Below are positions 1-10,670 of a DNA stretch of 64,000 bases, piece by piece. Within the stretch, counting starts at the first letter, position 1; each line of letters begins with the position of its first letter. The translations under genes were made by a program, and so were the position numbers. The stretch is from the NCBI GenBank assembly GCA_031763025.1, contig JASSKH010000009.1, positions 6,206,512 through 6,270,511 on the forward strand, given 5' to 3'. This stretch comes from Macrocystis pyrifera. Its lineage: Eukaryota > Sar > Phaeophyceae > Laminariales > Laminariaceae. The notes beneath the pieces were generated by a model. It was not told the DNA's origin, made no database searches, and saw nothing but the letters and a program-made list of their open reading frames with translations.

Positions 1-345
1 CCTCGGTGGCTTGGAAAACCCTGAGGTCGTCTGCCAGACATTGGGCCCAGGTTTTTTCCGGTCGGCCTAGTCCTGGGTTCTCCCCACCAGCCATCGTCTC
101 AAACATCACCCGGCGGGTCAGCCGCTCATTGGTCGCCCGCTGTACGGCCCCCGCAGAGAGGAGGCGTCTTTTGCGGATGGTCGTCTCAGCGCTCTCGGAT
201 TGTGCCTTTTTGAGGGCCTTGGCGTACGACATGAGGTGGTCAGCGCGTTGCCGGCGCTGGAAGCCCATGATCCGTAGGCGGAGTTTGTGGTGTGCCGTTC
301 GGAGCTCAGAGGAGTGCGGTGCTGCGAAAAAAAAGTTACAGCAGT
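1..345 (-). mobile_element. C-terminal fragment of a non-LTR retroelement ORF
   Basis: Read on the minus strand, an open frame runs off the left edge of the window without a stop. It encodes an arginine-rich stretch (for example LRLRIMGFQRRQRADHLMSY) followed by KTWAQCLADDLRVFQATE. I associate this segment with the region downstream of reverse transcriptase in LINE-like proteins abundant in stramenopile algae; that is recognition from memory and not a database hit. No host gene is seen beside it. The 5-prime end of the fragment is not defined because the frame is lost near position 345 at an A-rich run. Confidence 0.5.
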
Positions 346-950
346 AGTATGCGTACATCACCCAATGGGAAATGTCACCGACCAATCAACACATTGACCG
401 CGGGGTACTATAAATACGTAACATTTCACAGAAATGAGATTCGAGCTCGTCTTGTGAGAACATCGGCATCATTCGTGAGGTCATACGCACTCCGTAGCAC
501 TGGCGGTCGAAGTATTAATAGAGTCGTAATAATAGTATCACACGCAGCTTTCACAGATGGGTTTTGACGGGAAAAAAAGGATGTCTCACAGCTGAGGCGC
601 CTCTTTTTCTCTTCCTGAAAAACACAATAATAATAGTCGTACGACGTACGTAGCAGCTTACTGCTCACCGTGACCGAAAATATGTATTGTTTTGTAGTTC
701 GGTTCGCCACTATTTTCATTTTCTCTTTTCTTTTCTCTCGTCATTATCTTGTTCCCTTTTGCCGGAAACATTAAAACATCATCACTGCTACATGTAGATA
801 GCTCTCGCTTCTTTTTTTTCTCATCTTGCGTGGTGCAAAATAACACCCACACAAGAAACAAACGCGCTAACAAACACACGAAAGTCCAGAACACACACTT
901 ACGTGCGGTACACAAAAAACAGTTTCAAAAGAAGAAAAATAAATCGTACT
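346..950. other. No gene recognised
   Basis: AT-rich DNA with short open frames only. None shows a domain, a biased composition or a convincing splice context. Confidence 0.5.
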
Positions 951-951
951 G

Positions 952-1060
952 GGTGTCATGCCATGCCATGCCATGTCATGCCATGTCATGCCATGTCGAG
1001 CCATGCCGGTTCTATTTCCATCATGACGTCCGTCGCATCATGCCATGTCGTGTCATGTTT
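952..1060. repeat. Pentanucleotide microsatellite, GCCAT/GTCAT
   Basis: Degenerate tandem CCATG/TCATG units run from about 957 to 1000 and resume near 1040. A related CCATG/CTATG array lies at 45056-45125. Confidence 0.8.
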
Positions 1061-1125
1061 TCTACTGTAGGTCGTGTGGTACGGCGCGCACAATGAAGGC
1101 GCTGCATCCTCACAAGGAGAAAAAA

Positions 1126-1330
1126 AGACAGCAGCAACAACAGCAACGGCAACAGCAACAGAGAAATCAACTTGTAACGGTTATTTGCCACAGCAACGCA
1201 ACCGCCACAGCAAAGGCAGCGGTAATTGGCCAGCGCAACGGGAAAAGTAACTGCAACAGCAACCCAACGGTAACCGCCACAGCAACGGTAACGGCAACGG
1301 CAACATCAACGGCAACATCAACGAAAAAGA
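1126..1330. repeat. CAG/CAACGG simple repeat tract
   Basis: Interrupted CAGCAA, CAACGG and ACGGCA units give poly-Q or poly-T/A in translation. There is no sign of selection on one frame, so this is treated as a degenerate microsatellite. Confidence 0.7.
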
Positions 1331-1499
1331 GGGGATCCTACCGCGGTGCGGCGGCCGTCCGGTCGTCCACCATCCCTCCGTCCACCCGTCGGTCGACGGG
1401 CAGCGAGCGAAAACGGGACCTAAATAAGACGCGGTATCGCATCATGTCTACGCGACACTGCGTGCAAATAAATGGTCTGCAACCAAGACAAGGACGAGG

Positions 1500-2536
1500 C
1501 ACTCAAAAAAAAAAAAAAAAAAGGCCCTGTGCCAAGAGGAGGCGTCATTCGATCTCACCGCCTCCCCCCCCTCCCCGCACCGAGGCCTCCAATCTACCCA
1601 TCAAAATCCCGCGCGTCTACATACCCCTCTATCTGTTATAACGATACACTCTCCCCATACCCGCCCAGCCCCCGCCAGCCCCCGCCAGCCCCCGCCAGCT
1701 CACGCCCTTTCACCCCTCTCCGTAACTCGTACACCCTTCGACCCCTAACCTTCCTCCCCCCGCACCCCTCGGTTTCCCTCCCCGGTATCGTCACCACATT
1801 TTCGGGGGAATCCGGGAGCCCCCAAGGGTTGTCACTTTGGCGCACGCACGAGCGTCGTAGGGTCGTAACCATATCTAGCTAGCTAGACGAGGATGCGCGC
1901 GCGTGCGTGCTTCCCTCTATCGTATAGTGCGCGCGGCCTCTCGCCCTGGACGACATGACAGCCCTGAATCCCGGTGAACACCCCCCCAGCCCTAACTCCT
2001 TCCCCCCCCAGCCCTGACTCCTTCCCCCCCACCCCCCCCCCACACCCACTCTCTCCCGGTCAAGAAATAACAGGGGCCGGGATAATAGGGGAGGGGGTAT
2101 AAAGCGTCACACGAGTCTACCCCTCATTCCTCTCAATCATCTTCAGGTCGGGAGGAAATTTCGTAATACAGAAGGCGAATGACCCGGGCGGTTCATGTAA
2201 TCCAATAACCCTCACCCTCCCCCTAAACCCCCCAAGTCCCGCCTCGGTCAAGAAAGGGACGTGTAGGGGGGGATGGCAAGGGGAAGGGGATCTATCCCCC
2301 CCCACCCACCGACCGCCCCCGCCCCCACTGTCCCATAATAATCTCCGGGCCGAGGGGGGTGAACATACCGTGCAACCTCAAAACTTCACATCCTGGCAAT
2401 AAAACACATGACCGCACGGGCGGAGGTCGTGCATCCTCGCAGGGCGGTGCCGAAAAACGAAGGATTTTCACCCCGCCCCTCCGCCCCCCTCCCCCCCTTG
2501 AAAAACCCGAAGCCTTTACTACCCCCAGGCTGCCGG

Positions 2537-2567
<31 letters not shown>

Positions 2568-2640
2568 AACAAAGAAAACCCAGGTGCCGAAAAGTAAACA
2601 GCCCAACCGAACCAAACAGCATCACACCCTGTCGTAACGC
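1500..2640. repeat. Low-complexity C-rich and A-rich DNA
   Basis: Includes poly-A at about 1506-1521 and 2537-2563, repeated CCCCGCCAGC units at 1666-1700, and long C-rich stretches up to 2500. No gene is supported. Confidence 0.6.
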
Positions 2641-2708
2641 TATCGATCAGGTGGAGGTAGAGATAATAGGGATAGAGGTGCGAAGGTGTATACGGTCTAC
2701 ACGTGCCG

Positions 2709-3348
2709 TCATTGAAGCGACTGGCGCTTGCCGTACGACAAGACGAAGTCCTCCGGTTCCTCCTCCCCGTCCCACAGCAAGCGGCTCAGGTGCTCCAGCT
2801 GTGTCGCCTCGCGGCTGTTGGGCTTGGGCTCCAGGTCCCCGACTACGGCACTGCCCGCCCCGTCTCCCACCGGGATGGGCCTCAGCAACCGCTCCCGCTC
2901 CTCCTTCTCTTCGCGCTCCCTCTGCCACCTCTCCATCTCCCGCCGGCGCTCCTCCCTCTGCGCGGCCAGAGCACTCGCGGAGCCAATCTTGCCGCCTGCA
3001 CTGGCGGTGGTAGCACCGGAGGTGGTGGTGGTGGCGGGGTTGTTGCCGCCGGTGCCCGATTTTTTCCGACTCCTGCCTTTGGCGAGCCCCCCCTTGCTCC
3101 ACTTCCTCGTAGTCTTGCCCCCCCCTCTCCCGCCCTCACCTCCGCCTCCAGCTCCAGCTCTGCCTCCAGCTCCCTCCGTCTCCCTTGCCTCGTTTATCCT
3201 GTGCTTGCGAAGGTACCGCGACAGCTCGTGCTGCAGCTCTTCCTGCCCGTGCTTCGAGAAGTCCCAGATGGTGGGTTCGATTTCTTCTTTCTCCTTCTCC
3301 TCGTGACTGCCGCTGCTACCCATGCTGTCACAGCCGCCGTCTGTTCGG

Positions 3349-3397
<49 letters not shown>

Positions 3398-3527
3398 CCT
3401 CAGGCCGCTCACCGCCCTTGAGCGTCTCCGGCTCGTAGAGGGAGAGATAGGACATGAGTTTTTTACGCTCCTCGGGTAGGCACCCCTTCCGGAGCTTGGA
3501 CACCGCCTGCAGAGATATCGTTCGCAC
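2709..3527 (-). CDS. Sigma factor exon D (end of region 4.2 plus long C-terminal extension)
   Basis: Acceptor CCTTAG precedes VRTISLQAVSKLRKG, which aligns with the region 4.2 pattern VRQIExxALxKLR and is in phase with exon C. A typical sigma factor ends shortly after this point. Here about 255 residues follow: a 13-residue poly-Q, an acidic/serine stretch, WDFSKHGQEELQHELSRYLR (a helical segment), glycine/lysine-rich linkers, and a charged coiled-coil-like QREERRREMERWQREREEK. The stop is at 2709-2711. The tail has no domain I recognise. Confidence 0.75.
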
Positions 3528-4457
3528 CTAAGGTCACGGTCGGCAAAAGGAAGACGAGGAACAGGGGGGGGGCGTACTCATTTATTGCTTGCCTTAGTCA
3601 TTTGACCATTGACCCCGCATCCCCTTCGAGACGGAGCACCGTTCCTACTCCTAATAGAGACACCTCCAACAATTGGGCGCTCCTTACGTTGTTTCCGTAT
3701 ATTACATAGAAACTTTTTGCTGATCTTGTCCCCTTCCTGTTTGGCCTCCTGTGGCCACCATCTATCTCCTAAGATAGCGATCGTTTTCTCGCTGCTATTC
3801 ATTGTATCAAACTCCTCCATGTCACATTCGTCTATTTCCCTTATCTCCTCTTTTAACACTATGTGAGTTCTACTCTCTATTGCTTTGCCACACGGGCACA
3901 TCTGTGCATCTACTTCCTCCTCCTCCCGGCTACTGGTGTACCTCTTTCTTCTTTCTGGCAGGTCCAGGTCCCCTACACGAAAGCGCAGTTTTAACGTTTT
4001 CGCGAAGTCCATTGAGCCGTGCAAATACGTTTTCATTCCTATTCCTTCCCTCAGTCCCCCGTATATCTCTCAAGTGTGGTTCCGATTCCACCTTGTTTCT
4101 TAGCGCAAGCCTTTCCCTTCTATCTATCCTTTCTTCTACTTCTGCCTTGCACCTCCCAAACTTCCCGGCGGACATCATCTCTTCTTGGGAACAGGGGGGG
4201 GAGGAACTAAGAGGAAAAGAGGTAACATTCGAATGGGGAAAATGAGGAGGAGGGGGGGAGGGGAAGGAGGAAATAGGAGAAGGAGGCATTTTTGACAAAG
4301 AAACGAGGAGAAGAAGGTATAGGAGGAAGGGGGAAAAGGAGAAGGACGAGAAAGGACGAGACTTCACGCATGCGGCTTTCGGGCAGGGCAACGCAACTGA
4401 CACGGTGTTTGGTCGAGGGATCGGGTTGGGTGTCGCTGGGATGTCGAGCATATACGG

Positions 4458-4492
<35 letters not shown>

Positions 4493-7400
4493 GCTCATTA
4501 TCATGCATGGCCGTAGTCGTATGACCACAGACCCTCGCATCCCTACAATGCCGGGATGGAGCACGTCGGGTTTTCACCGACCAGGCAGACATTGCTTGCA
4601 CCAAGCGCGAAGCGCCGGGGGAGGGGAGCGTACTCATTTGATGCTTGCCAAAGTCATTTGACCATCGACCATCGACCATCGACCACGCGTCCCTTTCGAG
4701 ACGGAGCACTGGGGGGGAAGGGAGGTTGAAAACAAGCAGGTACGGGGTGAGGGTTACTGAACGCCCTGTACCACTTAACACACCAAATCTCCAGGCGCTC
4801 GAGGAGGGAGAACTAGCGCCCGACCCACACATATCATCACAAACAATAGTGTGGCCAGTTAATTCTATCTTACGGGCTTCCTCGCTCTGGCTACGGTACC
4901 CGATAGAGGCGTCCGAAAAAATCGCTCCTGCTACCATAATGAGTCAAACTCTCGCGTGGCAACAAAGCGTGGCGGGTGGCAAAAGGCGACCCATCTTAAC
5001 CACTCGACTCGACATCCCTCCTCGCTTTCGTACGGTGACGAGGGGGAAAGAAAAAGATTTCCCCCTCGCTCCGACCGTCCCGACTCCCGTCTACGCCCAC
5101 GCACAAAAAAAAAAAAAAAAACTCACCCTCGCCAGAAGAAACAAGACATTACCCACGCCTGACAAAAGACGCCCGAAACTCACCACCGACACAGACACCA
5201 CTCTTCCAGCATGATCCCTTCAGTAAAAACAGTACAAACTATCATGTTACGAAAAATATATATATATAAACACGAGAGAGGGGTGAAAACGAGAGAAACG
5301 GAGGGGGGGGGGCGTACTCACTAGTTTGCTTGCCTTAGTCATATTACCATCGGCCACGCTTTCCGTTCGAGACGCAGCACTGTTCCTACTCCTAGTAGAG
5401 AGACCTCCTCCAACAGTCGGGTGGTAATTACGTTCTCTCCATATAGTTTCTAACTCCCATTCAAGTCAGCGCTGACTGAGCAGGCTATCAACAGCAGGCC
5501 ACGAACCCTCCTAGCCAACACTCACGTCGTCGGAGTCGCAGAAGTCCATAATCTCCGCGGTCTGCTCCACCGATTTCGGCACCCCGTCCAGGAGGCCGTA
5601 CCGCAGCACGAGGCACTCCCTCTCCGTCGCATCCAGCAGCCTCAAGAACGCGTTCGAGAGGTCCTCCCTAAGCGACACCTGAAGGAACTCTGCCCCCTGC
5701 GGGGTGGCCGTCCCGTGCTTGCCGCAGAGCCCGGAGGGCGGCGCCAGCGCGTCTACCACCACGATGGAACCTTCCCCCCTCTCGGCGCTTCCCACGCCGC
5801 CGCCCCGGGTCCGGCTGAGGCCCGTCAGGCGGTCGAGGCTCCTGACGCGCAGAGCGCTCTGCTCGAGGCAGGCCTTGACCTGCTCCACGCTGCACCCGGC
5901 TCCCGACGCCAGCTCTTCCATCGTCGGCGTGCGTCCCAGCTCGTTTTGCAGCTCGTTCCGCACGCGGTTGACCTTTTGTTCGTTTGTTTGTTGTTGTCCA
6001 TTCATGTCAGCGTTGTTGTTGTAGTGGTGATGGGTGTAGTGGTGGTGGTGGTGGTCATCGCAGATAGAGGGGACGGGAGGAACAGACGTACGGTACGCCA
6101 TTATAAGGGGACGGTCCGTGAGGGCGGTTCGCCGGTCACTATTTATCTATCGGCCGTCAAACATCAACCTGTCTTGAGACACCAAAAACAAAACCAGAAC
6201 CAAACCGAGTTTTTCCATTTTTTGGAGTTGTTACGCACTCGCTTGAACTGCTCCGATGCTAAGCGGCGCACCGATTCATTTCACAGCACGTAAAGCATCA
6301 AAACCACCAACATTATCCGCTCAACACTCTAAACACGAAGTTGCCGGGGCGACGTCATTACGAATGCCCCCCTCCCCCGCCTCCCAACCGCCTCCATCAA
6401 ACACCACTTCATTCCCGTCAAGACGACGCCCCCCTCCTTCCCTTCCTCGTCCTCACCTTCGAGATTCGGTAGGCCAGGCTGACCGGTATCCGGATCATTC
6501 TGTTCTGGTTCTGGACTCCCTCGTTGAGGTACTTCCTCACCCACCACTGCCCGTACGTCGCGAACCGGAAGCCCCTGGTGGGGTCGAACTTCTCGACGGC
6601 GCGTATGAGGCCCATCGTCGCGTCCTGCACGAGGTCTGTCTTCGTGAACTCCCCGTACTTCAAGGACCGGACGTAGCCCGCGACGATGCTATTCACCATG
6701 CCCAGGTTCAGCACCACTGTTGTGATAATTTCGTTGGGGTGAGGTGGGGTTGGGTGGGTTTGGGTTTGGGTAGGGTAGGGTAGGGTAGGGTAGGGTAGGG
6801 TAGGGTGGGGTGAGGTGCGTGGAGTTGGTGCAGTTTTTAAACCGCCTAGTGGGGAAAAATGTCCAAAGAAAGTGCCGGATACAGCAGAGCATCGGACACG
6901 GCTGTCAAGGCAGTCCGGGCCGTCTGCTGGGCCATGGCATGCCGCACATACCTCGTACCCTCCTCACACTGCAAGGAGTTGTATCATGTACGAGACACTT
7001 ACACCTGGGCCCGAAAAGTTACCATCACCATCACAATCAACGGTTTACCCTTGATCACAGCCAAATAGAACGCCCAACAGAAGAGCGGTCTAACCCGGTA
7101 TCTGCTTTCTATTACGGGGGACCATAGTATATGGAACCAAATATTGTTAGTAAAAACAGGTAAATATATAGGTGTTTGTGTGTACCGTAGGTGCTATTTA
7201 CTATGGCCCTCCGCAATAGAACGAGAGATAGCGAATCTGCAGTATCTGCCAAGTAGTTCCCCTCGCGGAGGAAAGCCGGTACAAAAACGTAGCATCTCCT
7301 GCAGGAGCTTGTGCTACTGAAGTTGCCGTCTACTACTACAAACAGTAGTGTAGGTTCGTCCTTTGTCACCTCCCAAGTCCTTCAAGGGCTTTCGAAGTAC

Positions 7401-8000
7401 GTATGATACGCATCATCTGATATCGTATCAAGGTGCGCAGCCTCTGCTGTTGTCTAAACACTGCGAGGGAAACCGGTTATATTTTACACAACAGCATCCG
7501 ACAAACCCAGTGTGTCCGTACGTTACAGACTGTTCACCTTCCAAACAGAGAACGAAATGAGATACACACAGGTGTGATGTGGTCTACTATACTCATCTAT
7601 TACGTATTTGCAAGTTGTGGGACAAAATGAAAAGAGGCAAACAACAGACACAACATATTGTATCCAACGCAAATGAAACGAACGACGTTAAACAAACTGA
7701 GTCCCTACAAATAAGAACTACGGTAGACCCATATGTGTGGGACAGACACCAACTGCACCTGGTACTATTAAGAGTACATAGTAGAAATAGAGGCCCATAG
7801 AAAAGCCTTCACACAAAATACAAATGTCAGCTCCTTTGGCTCACCAGGGCCTGCTTGGCGTTCGCCCCTTCCTCCAGACTTCGACGGAGAGACTCTACGG
7901 TCTCTCCGGCCGCCTTGGCCCACGTTTCGTCAGTAACGCCTCCGTCACCGTTTCGCGAAAGCTTCTTCTTAAGTTTTTGCAACCGTACGGACCTCTGAAT
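2709..8000 (-). CDS. RNA polymerase sigma-70 family factor (probably plastid), four recognised exons, 5-prime end missing
   Basis: Exons (minus strand): A 8000-7845, B 6716-6457, C 5972-5526, D 3527-2709. A carries the helical stretch just before region 2 (ETWAKAAGETVESLRRSLEE). B carries regions 2.1-2.4, with DLVQDATMGLIRAVEKFDP and GFRFATYGQWWVRKYLNEGV, the core-binding and minus-10 recognition/melting segments. C carries region 3 (VNRVRNELQNELGRTPTMEEL) and region 4.1 (LLDATERECLVLRYGLLDG). D opens with the end of region 4.2 (VRTISLQAVSKLRKG) and then a tail of about 255 residues. In an alga such a factor would direct plastid RNA polymerase to promoters; a plastid transit peptide should lie upstream of 8000 but was not found. 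B-C and C-D join in phase 0 with GT-AG borders; A-B is off by one base. The introns hold a LINE end, SINEs and a MITE. Confidence 0.85.
3564..4200 (-). mobile_element. LINE 3-prime end with poly(C) tail
   Basis: On the minus strand this encodes the end of a non-LTR retroelement protein. An upstream piece near 4180-4030 holds RIDRRERLALRNKVESEPHL; after a frame change the main piece (4036-3578) holds LKLRFRVGDLDLPERRKRY and a zinc-finger-like CPCGKAIESRTHIV, typical of the segment after reverse transcriptase. The reading frame ends NGQMTKASNK and the sense strand finishes TGAGTACG followed by nine C (plus strand G-run 3564-3572). It lies in the sigma-factor intron between exons C and D. A second, shorter copy is at 5303-5460. 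Confidence 0.75.
4459..4615 (-). mobile_element. SINE-like element, truncated copy, with 33-nt poly(C) tail
   Basis: The plus strand shows a G-run at 4459-4491 followed by TGCTCATTATCATGCATGG and the repeat body up to AAGCGCGAAGCGCC. The same body occurs at about nine other places in the window. Truncated at the 5-prime end relative to the copies at 36132, 47215 and 53112. Confidence 0.8.
4617..4713 (-). mobile_element. Short LINE 3-prime end copy
   Basis: GTACTCATTTGATGCTTGCC and the following CATTTGACCATCGACC match the LINE terminus at 3573. The ATCGACC motif is triplicated. It abuts the truncated SINE on its left. Confidence 0.75.
5303..5460 (-). mobile_element. Second LINE 3-prime end copy (5-prime truncated)
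   Basis: Matches 3564-3720 over the G-run, CGTACTCA, TTGCTTGCCTTAGTC and the region holding TTCCTACTCCTA. This is what 5-prime truncation during target-primed reverse transcription would leave. Confidence 0.75.
5526..5972 (-). CDS. Sigma factor exon C (regions 3 and 4.1)
   Basis: Starts after ACAAAAG with VNRVRNELQNELGRTPTMEE and ends at donor GAC/GTGAGT. About 40 residues (SRTRGGGVGSAERGEG and following, up to TPQGAEFLQVSL) are inserted between regions 3 and 4 compared with bacterial factors. Region 4.1 reads ATERECLVLRYGLLDG. Confidence 0.85.
6457..6716 (-). CDS. Sigma factor exon B (regions 2.1-2.4)
   Basis: Encodes VLNLGMVNSIVAGYVRSLKY through IPVSLAYRISK. The region 2.3/2.4 signature FRFATYGQWWVRKYL is intact, including paired tryptophans. 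Acceptor ACAACAG, donor AAG/GTGAGG. Confidence 0.85.
6731..6822. repeat. TAGGG/TTGGG microsatellite in a sigma-factor intron
   Basis: Seven or more tandem TAGGG units at about 6770-6806, flanked by TTGGG variants. It is internal to an intron, so it is not taken as a telomere. Confidence 0.85.
7112..7216. mobile_element. MITE (TACGGGGGNCC hairpin family), copy 1
   Basis: Begins TTACGGGGGACCATAGTA and ends in the inverted complement CTATGGCCCTCCGCAA, flanked by TA. The family has at least ten copies here, each about 105 bp with near-perfect terminal inverted repeats and a TA target, the pattern of Tc1/mariner-type (Stowaway-like) MITEs. Confidence 0.85.
7845..8000 (-). CDS. Sigma factor exon A (before region 2.1)
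   Basis: Encodes IQRSVRLQKLKKKLSRNGDG and on to GANAKQAL, matching the usual spacer helix with a TDExWA motif ahead of region 2.1. Acceptor CGGCAG sits just before 8000 and donor CTG/GTGAGC just after 7845. The canonical ends give phase 0, but exon B needs one extra base. Confidence 0.75.
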
Positions 8001-8261
8001 CTGCCGATTCAATGCGAGTGGGAGGTGGCGGTGGGGGTACGGGCAGGGGTGGGTAAGGGAGAGGCGGTAGGAAGGGGTCGGGGGCGATCGGGAAATAAGC
8101 GAAACGAGCAAGATGTCAATATCGGATCACACGGGTGGTAAAATAACACATCTCCTGGGACGAGTTTCTGGGCCGAGTTTTCTCCGTCCATAGCAAGGGG
8201 GGGGATCACACAAACGGAAAAGGTGGCTTTAGAAAGATATCGACGATATCAACCTACTTAC

Positions 8262-9025
8262 AGATATATTTCTCTCTGAGCGTGCTCGGTTGGTACATCC
8301 CTGGCCTCTCAAGGCTCCCACTTGGACACCGCACCTTTCTATTACTTGCCGGACATTTCCAGCCGTTCTTTGTTTTCTCCATTTTTTTTGCACTTTCGCT
8401 TTTCTTTTTTTTTTCCTTTTTTCTTTTTTGGTTCCTGTGCGTGCGTGTACTCAGAGCACGGCACCGTGGGCGAGCCCGGCGCCGTCGCTGGTGTTGGCGG
8501 GTAGAGGGGGAATTGGACGGAGCGCGGTCGCCGTTTTTGTGGATAGGCATCGCGTGTTTATCGAGACACGAGGGAAGCATGAATGTGCTCTGTCTAGCCT
8601 TCTTCTGCGGAGTTGGACAGAATATGTGCGAGTCTGTAAGGGTCGTTCGGGATTGCAAAATAATATTCAAGCGGTGCTTATTTTCGCGACCGAGCTGATT
8701 TTCACATAGAGAGCATCGCAGTCTGAGCACCAACATTGTCGAGCTGGCGAACGAGGGCCACGATGAGCACCGAGCTTCACGCGAGGCGGGCGACGGGGCT
8801 CACTGTGGCAGAGAGGGAGGAAAGCTTAACCCGGACCGAATCGGTGGCGAGGTGGTCGCGAGAGGGAGGTGGTCGCGAGAGGGGCGGGCGGCGGACGAGG
8901 CCTAGCGAGAAGCTCTGCTGTTTGATTTTTTCTCCTTGACCGATGCAAGGTGTTCCAATCACGCAGAAAAAAATTACATGAGAGAGGACGGGGATTTTTT
9001 TTTCTTTCTGATTTTTTCGGCTTCA
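8262..9025. repeat. Dispersed repeat R1, copy 1
   Basis: About 750 bp sharing GAGCGTGCTCGGTTGGTAC, TACTTGCCGGAC, GTGCGTGCGTGTACTC and AAGGTGTTCCAATCA, in the same order, with 25033-25780. Translation on the minus strand gives related but broken peptides in both copies, so a decayed coding element is possible. No transposon domain is recognised. Confidence 0.75.
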
Positions 9026-9035
9026 AAAGCAGAGA

Positions 9036-9240
9036 GTACCCTACCTGGGGTACGTACGTACGTACGTACGGCATGCCGCGTTTGGGTTCTTTTCCTGGAT
9101 GGAGCATGGAGTGCTTGGCATTTGCAAATCGCCTGTTTGCACCTACATAATTGTTTGGACCGCCTGTTCCGTTTCATTCTTCTTCCTCGCGAGCGAGCGT
9201 AGCGGGCGGAACCGCCCGCGACGCGAAGCGCTTGAATTTT
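9036..9240. repeat. CTACCTGGGGTAC repeat with (GTAC)n and a GC-rich palindrome
   Basis: Contains AGTACCCTACCTGGGGTACG, tandem GTAC, then GAGCGAGCGTAGCGG with the inverted complement CCGCCCGCGACGCG. The same order recurs at 31865-31955, with related GC palindromes at 32107-32150 and 35135-35160. Confidence 0.65.
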
Positions 9241-9339
9241 CCATATCAGCTGCATTGCTCGGCGTTTGAACCTTCCCTTATGTCGAGAATATCAGTGTCA
9301 ACTCGTCCGAGGGGGTGTGTTATCTTACCACCCTAGTGT

Positions 9340-10385
9340 GATAGTGTGATACGGTATGTTCCGATTGAAGCGAACGTTGCAGATTTGAATACCGCTATAT
9401 ATACCAGGTGTCTATGTGTGATTAGCAGTCCTCAGTATTATTAATAATAGTGTGAACGATTTGGCCCAGATTCGACAAAGTGGATGATATCAACACACTC
9501 TTCGTTACAAATTTCCGTGCGGTTGGGATTAGGTTCAGGATTGGTGTATGGAAGTCACATGTGTGCATTGGTTAAGTACGATATATCCTACCTATCTGTT
9601 CAAGCTGTGCTGGGCCAAGGTTTAATATAGAGCAGTATTAACATAGCCCTCATGATTTTGTGGCACGTATTGCGGTGGGAATGTCGAAGCCTCATTACGA
9701 GGTGTGGGGTAGATGTCAGCTCCATTTAGTTTGTTTCGAATAGCCGCACCTTCGACTCCCCTTTGCGATTTCTGGGATGACATGCTCGTCATCCTTTGAT
9801 CGTCGTGTGGTCTGCATCTGCGACCTCTTCAGGGTGGGCTAATGTGATGATATCACGTACCAGTAGCTGTAAGGCGATACAATAGGTACCGGTATGAAAG
9901 CACGTGACGTGCTACTAACGGAAACGTCTCTTAGATTGTATCGGTATGAGAAGGTAGGCAGATACGAACTACGAGTATGAGAGCACGTGACGCGCTACAC
10001 TACTAATAGCAACGGAAACGTCTACCAGCTAGCAATAGTAGATTGCACATGCATGAATATACATGGTTCAGGGGACGGCCTGGTACTCGTCTGTCCCCTC
10101 TGTCGCACTCTGAACTCGCTCTCTTTCAATGAGCTCCCATGAGATAAGCGACAAGAACAACTTTACTAAGAAGAAGCGTGTCCTCGACAGCATTGACATT
10201 CCCGCGTCCTCCTCCCTGTAAGGCACATAATTACGGTATGAGGTACCGGTACACATGCATAGTTGACCAACGAATAAGAAATAACCTAATGCTGTCACAA
10301 CATAAAAGCTCATTTTTGGAGGACGCCAAGAGAATCGGATCAAGAAATCGTTCAGCGATAATTAATAGCGCTACACAGTAAGTCC
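9340..10385. other. No gene recognised
   Basis: AT-leaning DNA. One minus-strand frame at 10343-10068 has a hydrophobic start (FYVVTALGYFLFVGQL) but no further support. A GCACGTGACGTGCTAC motif occurs twice (about 9900 and 9983), which suggests a small local duplication. Confidence 0.4.
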
Positions 10386-10398
10386 TATGAGAACCTAT

Positions 10399-10670
10399 TG
10401 ATTGTGCTCAGAAACACGGAGACGTTACATCTAACATTAGGGAGTTCCATATATTGATATGGGATTATAGGAGAAGGATATTTACACGAATATTCGGGGG
10501 GATAAACGGGAGGTTTATTCCCGCAACCTGGTGGATAATAACCTGCATACGATGCATGAGCTGTCACTCGACAGCTCGGATAAAATACAAGAGGAGTTCC
10601 GTGTTACTGTCTGGAGTCAACCACGCGTTCCCGTGCCAGCTGCGCCTATACCTTTAGAGATCAATCAACA
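10399..10670 (+). repeat. Left LTR of the copia element
   Basis: Starts TGATTGTGCTCAG and ends ATCAATCAACA. The boundary comes from alignment with the right copy. Confidence 0.75.

Noticed and set aside
3930-4937. A 335-codon minus-strand frame
   Set aside because: It strings together an LINE tail, two poly(G)-flanked repeats and intron DNA, including a poly-Pro run from the G tract; only its last part (LINE) is meaningful.
6760-6810. Telomere-like TAGGG repeat
   Set aside because: It is short, internal and lies in an intron of a recognised gene; the unit is five bases and surrounded by unique DNA.
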